Source of the DNA: Thermoproteota archaeon
Lineage (GTDB): Archaea; Korarchaeota; Korarchaeia; Korarchaeales; Korarchaeaceae
DNA: 64,000 bases
NCBI GenBank assembly: GCA_026986575.1
Contig: JALSOH010000006.1
Span: forward strand, 434,001-498,000
Direction of reading: 5' to 3'
Under the pieces are notes generated by a model that was given only the letters and a program-made list of their open reading frames with translations, was not told the DNA's origin and did no database searches. Positions 53,552-62,862 of this stretch are shown here, in pieces (positions within the stretch are counted from its first letter, which is position 1; each line of letters starts with the position of its first letter). The position numbers and the translations under genes were made by a program.

Positions 53552-54326
53552 TTACCTCATCACTGGTTTAACCACCTCTACAGGGGCTCCCTCTGAATGG
53601 AGCTCCTTAAGGAAATCCTCGCTGCTCCAGTATATCAGGAGCATCAAGATAAGTCCTAATATGCACTCCAGAAAGGAGATCACGTCAGCTGACAGGATTA
53701 CCATCAGGCCCAATATGGTGAGGGTTCTGAGAACCTCCCTCGCCAAGTAGAGAAGGCCGCCGATCCCGTATCCCTTACCCAGTCCCTCTCTAGATAGCCT
53801 CACCATCATGACCGCGAAGAGGAGGCTGCCCAAGACCATCAACCCGGATCCCGCGATCGCAACACCGTTCATAGACAGCGCCAGGGCCGGGGGGCACGCC
53901 CTCTTGCCCGCTCCCCTCTGCGCTACTCATTGCCGTTATCACGATCCAGCTACCTAGGAACGACAGGAGCACGCCGCTGATTATAAGGAGAACTCCTATC
54001 CTGCCCACATCTAGGCGGGGATCAAATCTCCTGAGATGTGAGGCACCCTCGTAGAAGTTGAAGAGTGCTATGACGATTAGCACAAGCATTGTTGCTCCTA
54101 TTAGCCCTGTAAGCGGGCCTATAAGGTCTTCCAGCCAGGCGGGCATATTTAGGGAGGTGCGAATGAAGGTCGTGAGAATGAAGGTAAGGAGGACGTTATT
54201 TGCCAGCGCCAAGGCCCATGCTATAGAGCCTAGAAGTCCCCCCACCTTCACGGCCCGTATCCCCTCTACCAAGGAACTCCCCCTATTCCTACCATCCAAT
54301 TCAGAAACTCTTTCCTCCTTTATCAT
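53552..54326 (-). pseudogene. DUF996-family membrane protein with a frameshift in a six-C run
   Basis: The upstream frame (54326 to about 53890) gives the N-terminal helices and the loop FNFYEGASHLRRFDPRLDVGRIG that matches the intact paralogue at 45099. After EGVPP it becomes nonsense (GPGAVYERCCDRG). Skipping one C of the CCCCCC run (minus strand, about 53888-53893) lets the next frame continue as ALALSMNGVAIAGSGLMVLGSLLFAVMMVRLSREG (cited by position) to the stop at 53552, exactly the DUF996 C-terminal half. Either a homopolymer sequencing error or a recently broken gene. Confidence 0.75.
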
Positions 54327-54477
54327 AAAAATAAAATAACATTGTGACTTAAAAAGTTAAGTTATATATCCGTAAAAAGTAAGTGTAGGACATATCAATT
54401 CACTTCTCCCACATTAGGACGCCTCCGCGGAAAAAGGAGTGGATGCGAAAAGTGAAAGGGATGCATAGAATCGGAGC

Positions 54478-57237
54478 TCATGACTTCAACATCTTCCTCA
54501 GGACGTACTGCAGTATGCCGCCGTGCCTGTAGTACTCCACCTCCACATGGGTGTCGAGCCTCGCCCTCACCTTGAACTCCACCACGCTCCCATCCGGCTT
54601 GGTAGCCCTCACAGTCAGTATCTTCCCTGGCTCCATTGCCTCCCCTATCCCCAGTATGTCGTAGACCTCGTCTCCTTTCAACCCGAGGCTGCGCCAGCTC
54701 TCGCCTTCCATGAACTGGAGCGGGAGGACACCCATCCCCACAAGATTGCTCCTGTGGATCCTCTCGAAGCTCTCCGCTATGACCGCCTTGACCCCGAGCA
54801 GGGCGGTGCACTTGGCCGCCCAGTCCCTGCTGCTCCCGGTCCCGTACTGCTTCCCTGCTATGACTATAAGGGGTGTGCCCTCCTTCCTATACCTCATGGC
54901 CGCATCGTATATCCACATCCTCTCCCCTGTGGGCCAGTAGATGGTCTTACCACCCTCCTCTTCCACCAGCAGGTTCCTTATCCTGACGTTACTGAAGCAC
55001 CCCCGGTTCATCACCTCGTGGTTGCCCCTCCTGCTGCCGAAAGTGTTGAACTCCTCCGGCTTCACTCCATGCTCGATCAGGTACTTCCCAGCGGGGCTCT
55101 CGACTGGTATCGCGCCGGCAGGGCTTATGTGGTCCGTGGTGACCCTGTCGCCGAACAGGGCAAGGACTCTAGCTCCTCTTATGTCCTTCGGCTCCGGAGA
55201 CTCGAGACCCATTCCCTCGAAGAACGGGGGTTTCTTTATGTAGGTGCTCCTCGGGTCCCAAGAGTAGAGATCGCCGCTGGGAGCCTGGAGGGACTCCCAC
55301 CTCTCGTCCCCCTTGAAGACGTCCTTGTACTTCTCCTTAAAGAGCTCAGGATCCAGAGCGCGCTCCACTGCCTCCTTCAGCTCTTCCTGCGTGGGCCATA
55401 TGTCCCTGAGGTAGACCGGCTGCCCGTTGGGGTCGTAGGCCAAGGGCTCCCTAGTCAGGTCTATGTCCATCCTGCCAGCTATGGCGTAAGCGACTACGAG
55501 AGGTGGGCTCGCCAGGAAGTTGCCCCTCGAAAGCGGATGGATCCTTCCACTGAAGTTCCTGTTTCCGCTAAGTACTGAAACGGCGTACAGGTCATGCTCC
55601 TTTATGGCCCTCTCTACCTCGGGGCGGAGGGGACCACTGTTCCCTATGCAGGTAGTGCACCCGTAACCCACGACGTGAAACCTTAAGGCCTCCAAATAGG
55701 GGAGCAGGCCAGCTTGCCTGAGGTAATCGGTGACCACCCTGCTCCCAGGAGCAAGGCTGGTCTTCACCCATGGCTTGGTCCTCAGACCTCTCTCCACAGC
55801 CTTCTTCGCGAGCAGGCCGGCGCCGAGCATGACAGTTGGGTTACTGGTGTTAGTGCAGCTGGTTATCGCCGCTATGATCACGCTCCCATGCCTGAGAACG
55901 ACCTCCTCCCCCTCCACGGTAATGGGAACTCCCTCTGTTGCTGATTCGCCTGATGGACTGGGTCCTCCTTCCGAGGCATAGGCGGCTTGTTCCTCCGTCT
56001 CCACATGATAACCTAAGGCCTCTAAGTATGCTTTCAGTATCTTCAGGAACCTCTCCTTCGCCTCCTTGAGAGGTATCCTGTCCTCCGGATGGCTGGGTCC
56101 CGATATGCTCGGCTCCACCTGACTCATATCCACCTCAACGACATCGCTGTACACGGGCTCGGGAGCCCCGGGCTCCCTGAACAACATGTTCGCCTTGGTA
56201 TACCTCTCCACCAGTTCCACATGCGAGGGGTCCCTGCCGGTGCGCTGGAGGAAGTTGAGTGTGGCCTCGTCGACCGGGAAGAAGCCCATTGTCGCCCCGT
56301 ACTCTGGGCTCATGTTCGCTATGGTCGCCCTGTCGGGGACGCTGAGCTTCTCCACGCCGGGCCCGAAGTACTCCACGAACTTGCCCACCACACCCTTCTT
56401 CCTGAGGACCTCGGTGATCGTGAGGACCAGATCCGTGGGGGTCGCCCCTTCCGGCAGCTCCCCTACTAGCTTGACCCCTATGACCTCGGGGAGGACCATG
56501 TAGTAGGGCTGTCCCAGCATCGCCGCCTCGGCCCCTATACCGCCGACTCCCCACCCCATGACGCCCAGTCCGTTGATCATGGTTGTGTGACTGTCAGTTC
56601 CTAGGACGGAGTCGGGGTAAAGGGTGGACTCGCCCCTGAACTCCCTGAGGTGAACGACCTTAGCTAGGTACTCGAGGTTCACCTGGTGGATTATCCCCCT
56701 ACCCGGAGGCACGACCCTGAAGTTGGAGAAGGCCTTCTGGGCCCACTTTAGCAGGTTGTACCTCTCCTTGTTCCTCTCGAACTCAAGCTCCATGTTCTTG
56801 GCTAGTGCGTATAGGGTCCCGAAGAAGTCCACCTGCACGCTGTGATCGATTATCAGGTCGGCCGGTATCAGAGGATTGACCTTTCCCGGATCTCCTCCCA
56901 GCTCTCTCATTGCATCCCTCATGGCCGCGAGGTCAACGACAGCCGGCACCCCAGTGAAGTCCTGCATGACTATCCTAGCAGGCATGAACGGGATTTCGGT
57001 TTTGCCCTGCTTCTCCTCCCACAGGGCGACCTTCTCGACATCCTCTCCCCTGACCACGTGCCCATCGTAATTCCTCAGGACGTTCTCCAGCAGTATCCTT
57101 ATGCTGTAGGGGAGCCTGCTGACCTCAACCAGCCCTTCCTCCTCCAAGTGGCGGAGGCTCCAGAACTTGGCCTTTCCCGAGTTGACATCCATGTAATCGA
57201 CAAGATGGGAGGGGTTGATGTCAGCCAAATCGATCAC
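54478..57237 (-). CDS. acnA: Aconitate hydratase (AcnA/IRP type)
   Basis: 919 residues. Interconverts citrate and isocitrate. The 4Fe-4S ligands are Cys461 (ITSCTNTSNP) and Cys527/Cys530 (YGCTTCIGNSGPL). Other motifs are TDSHTTMINGLGVMGWGVGG and the swivel domain with YGTGSSRDWAAKC and AESFERIHRSNLVGMGVLPL. GTG 57237 is preceded by an AGAGGT-type site. Full length, no damage seen. Confidence 0.96.
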   Translation of the reverse strand: MIDLADINPSHLVDYMDVNSGKAKFWSLRHLEEEGLVEVSRLPYSIRILLENVLRNYDGHVVRGEDVEKVALWEEKQGKTEIPFMPARIVMQDFTGVPAVVDLAAMRDAMRELGGDPGKVNPLIPADLIIDHSVQVDFFGTLYALAKNMELEFERNKERYNLLKWAQKAFSNFRVVPPGRGIIHQVNLEYLAKVVHLREFRGESTLYPDSVLGTDSHTTMINGLGVMGWGVGGIGAEAAMLGQPYYMVLPEVIGVKLVGELPEGATPTDLVLTITEVLRKKGVVGKFVEYFGPGVEKLSVPDRATIANMSPEYGATMGFFPVDEATLNFLQRTGRDPSHVELVERYTKANMLFREPGAPEPVYSDVVEVDMSQVEPSISGPSHPEDRIPLKEAKERFLKILKAYLEALGYHVETEEQAAYASEGGPSPSGESATEGVPITVEGEEVVLRHGSVIIAAITSCTNTSNPTVMLGAGLLAKKAVERGLRTKPWVKTSLAPGSRVVTDYLRQAGLLPYLEALRFHVVGYGCTTCIGNSGPLRPEVERAIKEHDLYAVSVLSGNRNFSGRIHPLSRGNFLASPPLVVAYAIAGRMDIDLTREPLAYDPNGQPVYLRDIWPTQEELKEAVERALDPELFKEKYKDVFKGDERWESLQAPSGDLYSWDPRSTYIKKPPFFEGMGLESPEPKDIRGARVLALFGDRVTTDHISPAGAIPVESPAGKYLIEHGVKPEEFNTFGSRRGNHEVMNRGCFSNVRIRNLLVEEEGGKTIYWPTGERMWIYDAAMRYRKEGTPLIVIAGKQYGTGSSRDWAAKCTALLGVKAVIAESFERIHRSNLVGMGVLPLQFMEGESWRSLGLKGDEVYDILGIGEAMEPGKILTVRATKPDGSVVEFKVRARLDTHVEVEYYRHGGILQYVLRKMLKS

Positions 57238-57325
57238 CTCTAGAGGGTGGACCCTACTCCTAAAAATGATGAGTCACCGGTACAGTAAAATCCTGCGGTA
57301 TCTCGTACCATCGGAGGATGGCTCC

Positions 57326-57817
57326 ATGTCTGATCCCTGCCGCTTCAGGCCTATAGGTGTTATCAGGACCGACGCCAGCGACGAGGAGGTAAAGTTAAGC
57401 TATGAGGGGGTCAAAGGATATGTTGAGGTGTTTCCTGAGTTCTCTGAGGGTCTCAGAGGTGTGGAGGGTTTTTCTCATCTGATACTGATCACCTGCCTGC
57501 ACAAGGTCTCGGAGGAGCAGAGGAAGGTCTTGGTGGTCAGGCCTAGGAGGCTGGTGAGGTTCGGACTATCCTTGGAGGAGCTGCCCGAGATTGGGGTGTT
57601 CGCATCAGATTCCCCCCACAGACCCAATCCCATAGGCCTCCACGTTGTGAGGCTAGATGGGGTTGAGGGTAACAGGCTCTCGGTCTCGGGGCTGGACACC
57701 TTCGACGGAACGCCGGTACTCGACATAAAACCCTACACGATCTCTAGGTTGGTGGAGAGACCCAGCTATCCGGAGTGGTACGAGGAGCTGAGGAGGAGAA
57801 CTGGCAGGGAAGTATAG
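57326..57817 (+). CDS. trmO: TrmO-like tRNA N6-methyltransferase (UPF0066/YaeB family)
   Basis: About 163 residues from ATG 57326 (CGGAGG upstream; the open frame extends to 57215 without family features). RFRPIGVIRTDASDEEVK, LEGFSHLILI-type segment GVEGFSHLILITCLHK, the signature FASDSPHRPNPIGLHVVRL and DTFDGTPVLDIKPY define the family. TrmO methylates t6A37 in certain tRNAs using SAM. Confidence 0.9.
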   Translation: MSDPCRFRPIGVIRTDASDEEVKLSYEGVKGYVEVFPEFSEGLRGVEGFSHLILITCLHKVSEEQRKVLVVRPRRLVRFGLSLEELPEIGVFASDSPHRPNPIGLHVVRLDGVEGNRLSVSGLDTFDGTPVLDIKPYTISRLVERPSYPEWYEELRRRTGREV

Positions 57818-57833
57818 GTCCGGCTCAACACCG

Positions 57834-59798
57834 TCACCTGAACCTGAATAGCCTTCTTAGGTACTCTACGGCCTCTCTCTCGCTCATCTCTAGGTAGTCC
57901 CCCGGGTTCCTCCCCTTGGGATGGGGCCTCACGGTTGAGTACCTGAGGCAGGTCCTCCTCAACACGTCGAATATCTCATGGGGACCGAGCAACCTCTCCA
58001 GAACTTCCAGATCCTCCATGAGGGGCAGGGACCCCCCGAAATCCCTCCTGAACCAGTGGCCGACAGTGTGTCTATAGGAGGGAGGGAAGGCGTCCACCAC
58101 GTCCCTCACTCTCAATCCCCTCTCCCTTCTCAGGACGTTCAGGTAGAGGGCTGCTAACGGCTGATCAATCTTGAAGAGCCTCCCCCTAACGAAATAGTCG
58201 CCTATTATTAGCTTTCTTGCCCCGGGAGATGCCCCCCAGTTGATCCTCTCCAGCCCGGAGAACTTGCTGTTCGCGGAGCCGTTCGCCCCTCTGACCAACC
58301 TGACTGAGGATGTTGGATGAGTCATCTCCACCTCGAGCTCAGGCAGCGTGTCCGCACTAATCCATAACTGGGAGCCGCAACTGGGACACCTGCCGTTGAG
58401 GGGATCGAACTCCAAGGGTGCGCCGCACGCGGGACACCTCAGCTCAACCTTGGTCTCGGATCTGGGGTGCAAGACGAACTCCTTCGTGAGGGACCCGTCC
58501 GACCACTCGACCTCAACCTCCCTGACGAAACCTTCCTCGTACCTGCTCAACACCTTAGCAACGGTTCCTCTCCTCCTGACCTTGGACATAGAATCCCTGA
58601 CCTCCATTCCTACGGGATCCGCCCTGTAACTCTCCTTGGTCTTGGGAGGAGCTCTAAGAGCATCTAGGTTGAACCTGTAACTGACCCTCTTGGTGTCCCT
58701 AGCCATCACGAAGATGGGAAACCACTTCTCGCCTTGGGAGATGACAACCATGTTCCGGAGGACATACCCGTACTTTAGCATCGCAGATGGAAGGCAGAGA
58801 TCTCCCAATTCCCACTTCTTAACCCCTAGGAGGAAGAGGGCGTCCTCCCTGTGGCTCGACAGGAACTCCTCAGTGGTCATGCCCCTGAGTACGGAGGCGA
58901 AATCGAAGCTGTTGGAAGCCACGTGAATCTCTCCTCTAGGATCGCTCCTCAGCACCACTGGATCCACAGCCGGAAGACCCACGTTTCCAGCGGGCTTCCA
59001 TCGGTAGCTCTCCTCCCCAACTCGCACCTCCTCGAAGTCCTTTACCCTATGCCTGATGATCTCGACGAACTCCTCGCCCCTCTCTATCATGATCCATTTG
59101 GCTTCTACACCCATTCCCTCTAGAACGGCGGCTACTGTTCCAGTACCAGCGAAAGGATCTAAGACAACGTCGCCTTCCCTCAACCTCACCCTCCTGACCA
59201 GCTCCCTCACCAATCCTCCAGGGAAGACGGCCGTATGCTTCCAAGGCGTCTGCTCCAGCCTGACTTTGATCACCGAGCTTCCGCCCCTATACGCGCTGTT
59301 CTCAGACTTGGTGAGCACGAGCACTGGCTCGTAGGTGTTAGTGAACCTGTCCCTAGCTGGGGACGGCATGTGGTTGATCTTGTACCAGATGATGATGTCC
59401 TGGAGGTGCCATCCTCTCCTCACCATCTCCCCAGCCAGCCTGTAGGGTATCTGGAGGAGGTGCGATTTACCGTACTTCGGGAGGTACTTGTCCCCCACAT
59501 TGAGGAAGAACACCCCGTCGGGAGTGAGTTTCTCCCTCAACAGATCGAATATCGCGACTAACCTCCCTATGTAATCCTCGGGGGTCCTCTCCTGACCTAT
59601 CTGTCCATCGAAACCGTAGTCCCGCTGTTTCCAGTATGGCGGGGACGTCACGGCCAGCCTCACGGATTCCGAGGGGACCTTCTTCAGTGCAGCGTACACA
59701 TCCCCGTGGAGCAGGAGGTTTTTCACATCGGAGAGTCGAGGGTCATCCCTAAAAGCGTGATTCGGCTCCCGTCGCAGGGCAACAGTAATTAGCTCCAC
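57834..59798 (-). CDS. DNA methyltransferase (N4-cytosine/N6-adenine, beta-type order) with zinc-ribbon insert
   Basis: 654 residues, GTG start. Catalytic TSPPYW (51-56) precedes the SAM motif DPFAGTGT (214-221), the beta-class order; SPPY favours N4-cytosine modification. After the MTase core (about 1-255) comes a second region (about 280-390) ending YRFNLDALRAPPK, then a zinc ribbon CPACGAPLEF...CPSCG (455-474), a linker and a basic C-terminal domain (about 515-654) that may recognise DNA. No restriction endonuclease gene is adjacent, so it looks like an orphan modification enzyme. Confidence 0.85.
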   Translation of the reverse strand: MELITVALRREPNHAFRDDPRLSDVKNLLLHGDVYAALKKVPSESVRLAVTSPPYWKQRDYGFDGQIGQERTPEDYIGRLVAIFDLLREKLTPDGVFFLNVGDKYLPKYGKSHLLQIPYRLAGEMVRRGWHLQDIIIWYKINHMPSPARDRFTNTYEPVLVLTKSENSAYRGGSSVIKVRLEQTPWKHTAVFPGGLVRELVRRVRLREGDVVLDPFAGTGTVAAVLEGMGVEAKWIMIERGEEFVEIIRHRVKDFEEVRVGEESYRWKPAGNVGLPAVDPVVLRSDPRGEIHVASNSFDFASVLRGMTTEEFLSSHREDALFLLGVKKWELGDLCLPSAMLKYGYVLRNMVVISQGEKWFPIFVMARDTKRVSYRFNLDALRAPPKTKESYRADPVGMEVRDSMSKVRRRGTVAKVLSRYEEGFVREVEVEWSDGSLTKEFVLHPRSETKVELRCPACGAPLEFDPLNGRCPSCGSQLWISADTLPELEVEMTHPTSSVRLVRGANGSANSKFSGLERINWGASPGARKLIIGDYFVRGRLFKIDQPLAALYLNVLRRERGLRVRDVVDAFPPSYRHTVGHWFRRDFGGSLPLMEDLEVLERLLGPHEIFDVLRRTCLRYSTVRPHPKGRNPGDYLEMSEREAVEYLRRLFRFR

Positions 59799-59814
59799 CT
59801 TCGCCAGACCTCCG

Positions 59815-60675
59815 ATGGACTACGTAGCTGTGGGTCACATCACCGTGGACGAGCTGGACGGGCTCGTTCGGCTGGGTGGAGGAGTCTCTTATGGATCGGC
59901 CTTCGCCGCTGGCTTGGGACTCTCAGCCAAGGTGGTGTCCAGGGTCGGCACCGACCTGACTGATGAGCTGCTCCGCCCCCTCATGGAGGTGGGGGTGGAC
60001 CTGAGTGGCGTGAGGAGGGCGTGCGGGAGGACGACGAGGTTCGTCATTAGGCTGAGAGAGATCAGCGAGGTCTCAGGGCTTGCGTACAGATGCGATCCCA
60101 TCTCCCCCTCAGATCTTGAGGGAGTAGAGGCGGGAGTGATCCACTTGGCTCCAGTGGCCCGGGAGGTGAGCAGGGAAGTAGCATTCGCAGCTATCAACTC
60201 GGGATCCTTGGTTCTGTTGGACCTGCAGGGCGTGATAAGGACCTTCGATGACGGGTTGAGGCTCGATGGCAGGCTAGCTGAGGAGTTCGAGGGCCTCGAT
60301 CTCGTGGTGCATGCCAACCTCCAAGAGACGAGGGCCATCACCGGGGAGGATAATCCTATGAACGCGGCGGAGCGCCTCTCCTCCATGTTCTGGATGTCTT
60401 CGGTCACTTTGGGGAGGAGGGGGGCGGTGATATCATCGCCTGAGGGGTTCGTGATGGCTGAGGGACCGGAGGTAGATTCCCTAGATGATGTCGGTGCTGG
60501 GGATGTCTTCACCGCAGCGCTGGGGATAGCGCTGTGGAGGGGCTACTCCTTGGAGGATGCCGCTAGGTTCTCCGTGGCGGCGGCTGCCGCCTCGACAAGG
60601 AGGAGAGGGCCCGCCCCAGTACCTCGGGAGGAAGTGGAGTCACTCATGCCCGAAGTCGAGGTATCATGGCTCTGA
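59815..60675 (+). CDS. PfkB/ribokinase-family sugar or nucleoside kinase
   Basis: 286 residues. The N-terminal GGGVSYGSAFAAGLG is the PfkB substrate motif; the C-terminal DSLDDVGAGDVFTAALGIAL carries the catalytic Asp and anion hole (GAGD). It is divergent from the methyltransferase with a 16-base gap. Substrate cannot be read from sequence. Confidence 0.86.
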   Translation: MDYVAVGHITVDELDGLVRLGGGVSYGSAFAAGLGLSAKVVSRVGTDLTDELLRPLMEVGVDLSGVRRACGRTTRFVIRLREISEVSGLAYRCDPISPSDLEGVEAGVIHLAPVAREVSREVAFAAINSGSLVLLDLQGVIRTFDDGLRLDGRLAEEFEGLDLVVHANLQETRAITGEDNPMNAAERLSSMFWMSSVTLGRRGAVISSPEGFVMAEGPEVDSLDDVGAGDVFTAALGIALWRGYSLEDAARFSVAAAAASTRRRGPAPVPREEVESLMPEVEVSWL

Positions 60676-60680
60676 GCTAG

Positions 60681-60714
60681 TAAACTTTAAAGTAGTATAC
60701 TTTAGAGTATAATT
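60681..60714 (+). promoter_or_regulatory. Palindrome-rich promoter of the DUF234 ATPase gene
   Basis: Just before GTG 60715: ACTTTAAAGT (60684-60693) and AGTATACT (60694-60701) are adjacent perfect palindromes, then TTAGAGTATAATT. The related motif ACTTTA occurs twice (60684 and 60699). The TTTAAAG/TATA elements lie about 25 bases before the start, so the palindromes overlap the core promoter and could be an autoregulatory operator. Confidence 0.35.
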
Positions 60715-62061
60715 GTGATCGGGAGGTTCGTAAACAGGGAGAGGGAGCTGGAGTTCCTTGAAAGGGCCTACAGATCCCCAATACCCCAGCTGTTGGTTAT
60801 CTACGGAAGGAGGAGGATAGGAAAGACTGAGCTGGTCCTGAGGTTCCTGAGGGACAAGCCCCACATCTATTACTTGGCCGACTTGGAGTCGGGACTCTCC
60901 CAGCTAAAGAGGTTCAAGAGGTCCGCCGAGGTCCTGCTGCAGGACGAGACCTTCAGAAGGGCAGAGTTCAGGAACTGGGAGGACCTGTTCGTTGCCCTCT
61001 TGGACAGTTGGGGGAGTGAAAGGAGGCTCGTAATAGCCATAGACGAATTCCCGAACTTGGTGAGGGTGAATCCGGCATTTCCCTCTATATTACAGAGGGT
61101 GTGGGACCTCTACCTCTCTAGGGCAGATATGATGCTCATACTCACGGGTTCATCCGTCTCCTTGATGGAGGACGAGGTCCTCAGCTCCAAGTCTCCCCTC
61201 TACGGCAGGAGAACGGGTCAATGGAAGCTGGGACCAATCAGCCCTGAATACCTAGGGGAATTCCTTCCCTATAAGGAGGAAGATCTGGCGAGGACCTACG
61301 GGGTGACCGGTGGGGTCCCCCATTACCTCAACCTGTTCGACCCCAACCTCCCTTTCTGGGACAATGTGGAGAGGCTGGCCCTGAGCAAGGGAGGGTTCCT
61401 GTACGAGGAAGCTGACTTCCTGCTCAGGGAGGAGCTAAGGGACCCCTCGAACTACAAGAGCATCTTGGAGGCTCTGGCCAGGGGTGCTATGAGACTGGGG
61501 GAAGTGTGTAACCTGACGGGACTTGACAGGGGGCTCGTGTCCAAGTACCTCAGCGTCTTAGAGAGGTTGGATGTGGTGGCGGGGGAGAGGCCCTACGGCT
61601 CAGGCCCCAAGAGTAGGAGGAAGAGGTATAGGATAAGGGACCCCTACATGAGGTTCTACTTCAGGTACATCCAGCCCAACAAGTGGATGATAGAATCCGG
61701 CCTCGGAAGCGAGCTGAGGAGGGAGGTCGAGGCCGATTACGACAACTTCATGGGTCCCACGATGGAAGAGATATGCAGAGAGGTGCTCCCACGCCGATTC
61801 AGCGCCAGGAGGGTTGGGAAGTGGTGGAGCGGGGAAGGGGATCTGGATCTGATTATGAAGGGCGCGAAAACCGTGGTGGTCGAGTGCAAATGGGGAACGG
61901 CTAGGGTTAGGAATGAGGTCCGAAGGATGAGAAGGTTGACCTCAATAGTGGGGATCAGAACTGACCTTTACGCGATAGTAGCCAAGAGATTAGAGGGAAG
62001 GCCCGGGAGTGGTGTGAAGCTCATCTCCTTAAGGGAGCTGCTGAGCCCTCCTAAACTTTAA
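60715..62061 (+). CDS. Archaeal ATPase with C-terminal DUF234 nuclease-like domain
   Basis: 448 residues, GTG start. N-terminal FVNRERELEFLERAY and Walker A GRRRIGKT (31-38), Walker B LVIAIDEFPNL, sensor ILTGSSVSLM; then a winged helix (about 255-310; VCNLTGLDRGLVSKYLSVLERL). The C-terminal DUF234 part has GEGDLDLI...VVVECKWG, a PD-(D/E)XK-like D...ExK motif. These archaeal STAND-like ATPases are numerous, often mobile and of uncertain function; defence or DNA transactions have been proposed. Confidence 0.85.
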   Translation: MIGRFVNRERELEFLERAYRSPIPQLLVIYGRRRIGKTELVLRFLRDKPHIYYLADLESGLSQLKRFKRSAEVLLQDETFRRAEFRNWEDLFVALLDSWGSERRLVIAIDEFPNLVRVNPAFPSILQRVWDLYLSRADMMLILTGSSVSLMEDEVLSSKSPLYGRRTGQWKLGPISPEYLGEFLPYKEEDLARTYGVTGGVPHYLNLFDPNLPFWDNVERLALSKGGFLYEEADFLLREELRDPSNYKSILEALARGAMRLGEVCNLTGLDRGLVSKYLSVLERLDVVAGERPYGSGPKSRRKRYRIRDPYMRFYFRYIQPNKWMIESGLGSELRREVEADYDNFMGPTMEEICREVLPRRFSARRVGKWWSGEGDLDLIMKGAKTVVVECKWGTARVRNEVRRMRRLTSIVGIRTDLYAIVAKRLEGRPGSGVKLISLRELLSPPKL

Positions 62062-62093
62062 GAAATTTAACTTTTTTAGATATAACTAAGGTG

Positions 62094-62483
62094 ATGGGAA
62101 CGGGTCTCTCCGACGAGGAGAAGGAGGAAATCAAGAGGAAGGTCATAGAAGCACTCAAAACAGTTTATGACCCTGAGATACCGGTTAATGTCTACGATCT
62201 GGGTCTAGTTTATCGGATAGAGGTTGACGATGAGGGTAACGTGACGGTGGACATGACCCTCACCTCCCCCGGTTGTCCCGTTGCTGAGATGGTGCTGAAC
62301 ATGGCGGAGGCGGCGATCATGGAGAGACTACCCGGTCGTGAGGTGAAAGTTAACTTGGTATGGGAGCCCTTTTGGACGCCCGACAGGGTCAATGAGGAGG
62401 GTAGGAAGAAGCTCCAGGAGATTTACGGTTACGACTTCGTCGGAGAGTGGTTGAAGAGGCAGAGGGGTGATCAAGTTGGATAG
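62094..62483 (+). CDS. MIP18/DUF59 (SufT/PaaD-like) iron-sulphur assembly protein
   Basis: 129 residues from ATG 62094. VYDPEIPVNVYDLGLVYRIEVD and MTLTSPGCPVAEMVLNMAEAAI with the conserved cysteine define DUF59, and VWEPFWTPDRVNEEGRKKLQ the extended MIP18 form. It helps insert Fe-S clusters into targets. Its position just before MinD-like ATPases carrying ferredoxin motifs fits a Fe-S theme. Confidence 0.9.
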   Translation: MGTGLSDEEKEEIKRKVIEALKTVYDPEIPVNVYDLGLVYRIEVDDEGNVTVDMTLTSPGCPVAEMVLNMAEAAIMERLPGREVKVNLVWEPFWTPDRVNEEGRKKLQEIYGYDFVGEWLKRQRGDQVG

Positions 62484-62862
62484 GGACCGGGAATATGTGG
62501 CTTACGTGATGAGCCGGCTCGGCTGCGTCCACCCTTTCAGGATCTCCAGAATACTCTTACTGGCCGACTGGCTTTCAATGGAGAGGAAGGGCAGGAGACT
62601 CACTAATTTAACCTACGTGAAGGAGGAGTTCGGGTTCTACGTGGAGGAGCTAACTGGTATAATGGAAGAGCTGCAGGAGAAGGGGTGTGCGGTCAAGAGA
62701 GAGGAGAGGAAATGCCTAGAGTACATGTGCAGCGAGCCGGACATACCGGAGGAGGACAGGAAGATACTTGAGGAGGTCATATCGGAAGTCAGGGACCTAG
62801 ATGATAGGGAGCTCAACAGACGCGTGCTCTCCGATCCGAGATACAGGGAGGGATCCCCATGA
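62467..62862 (+). CDS. Conserved-looking helical hypothetical protein
   Basis: 131 residues, GTG start overlapping the DUF59 gene by 17 bases and its own 3' end overlapping the MinD gene by 4. It is mainly helical, with FRISRILLLADWLSMERKGRRLTNLTYVKEEFGFYVEEL (cited by position 23-61), which resembles the opening of Panacea/SocA-like or archaeal small helical proteins, and two cysteines in RKCLEYMCSEP. Function unknown; the tight coupling suggests it works with the Fe-S assembly or MinD partners. Confidence 0.55.
   Translation: MIKLDRDREYVAYVMSRLGCVHPFRISRILLLADWLSMERKGRRLTNLTYVKEEFGFYVEELTGIMEELQEKGCAVKREERKCLEYMCSEPDIPEEDRKILEEVISEVRDLDDRELNRRVLSDPRYREGSP

Noticed and set aside
54523-55578. 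A 351-codon open frame antisense to aconitase
   Set aside because: Shadow of a high-GC, strongly conserved gene; no domain-like sequence. The same applies to the 293-codon antisense frame at 17655-18536.
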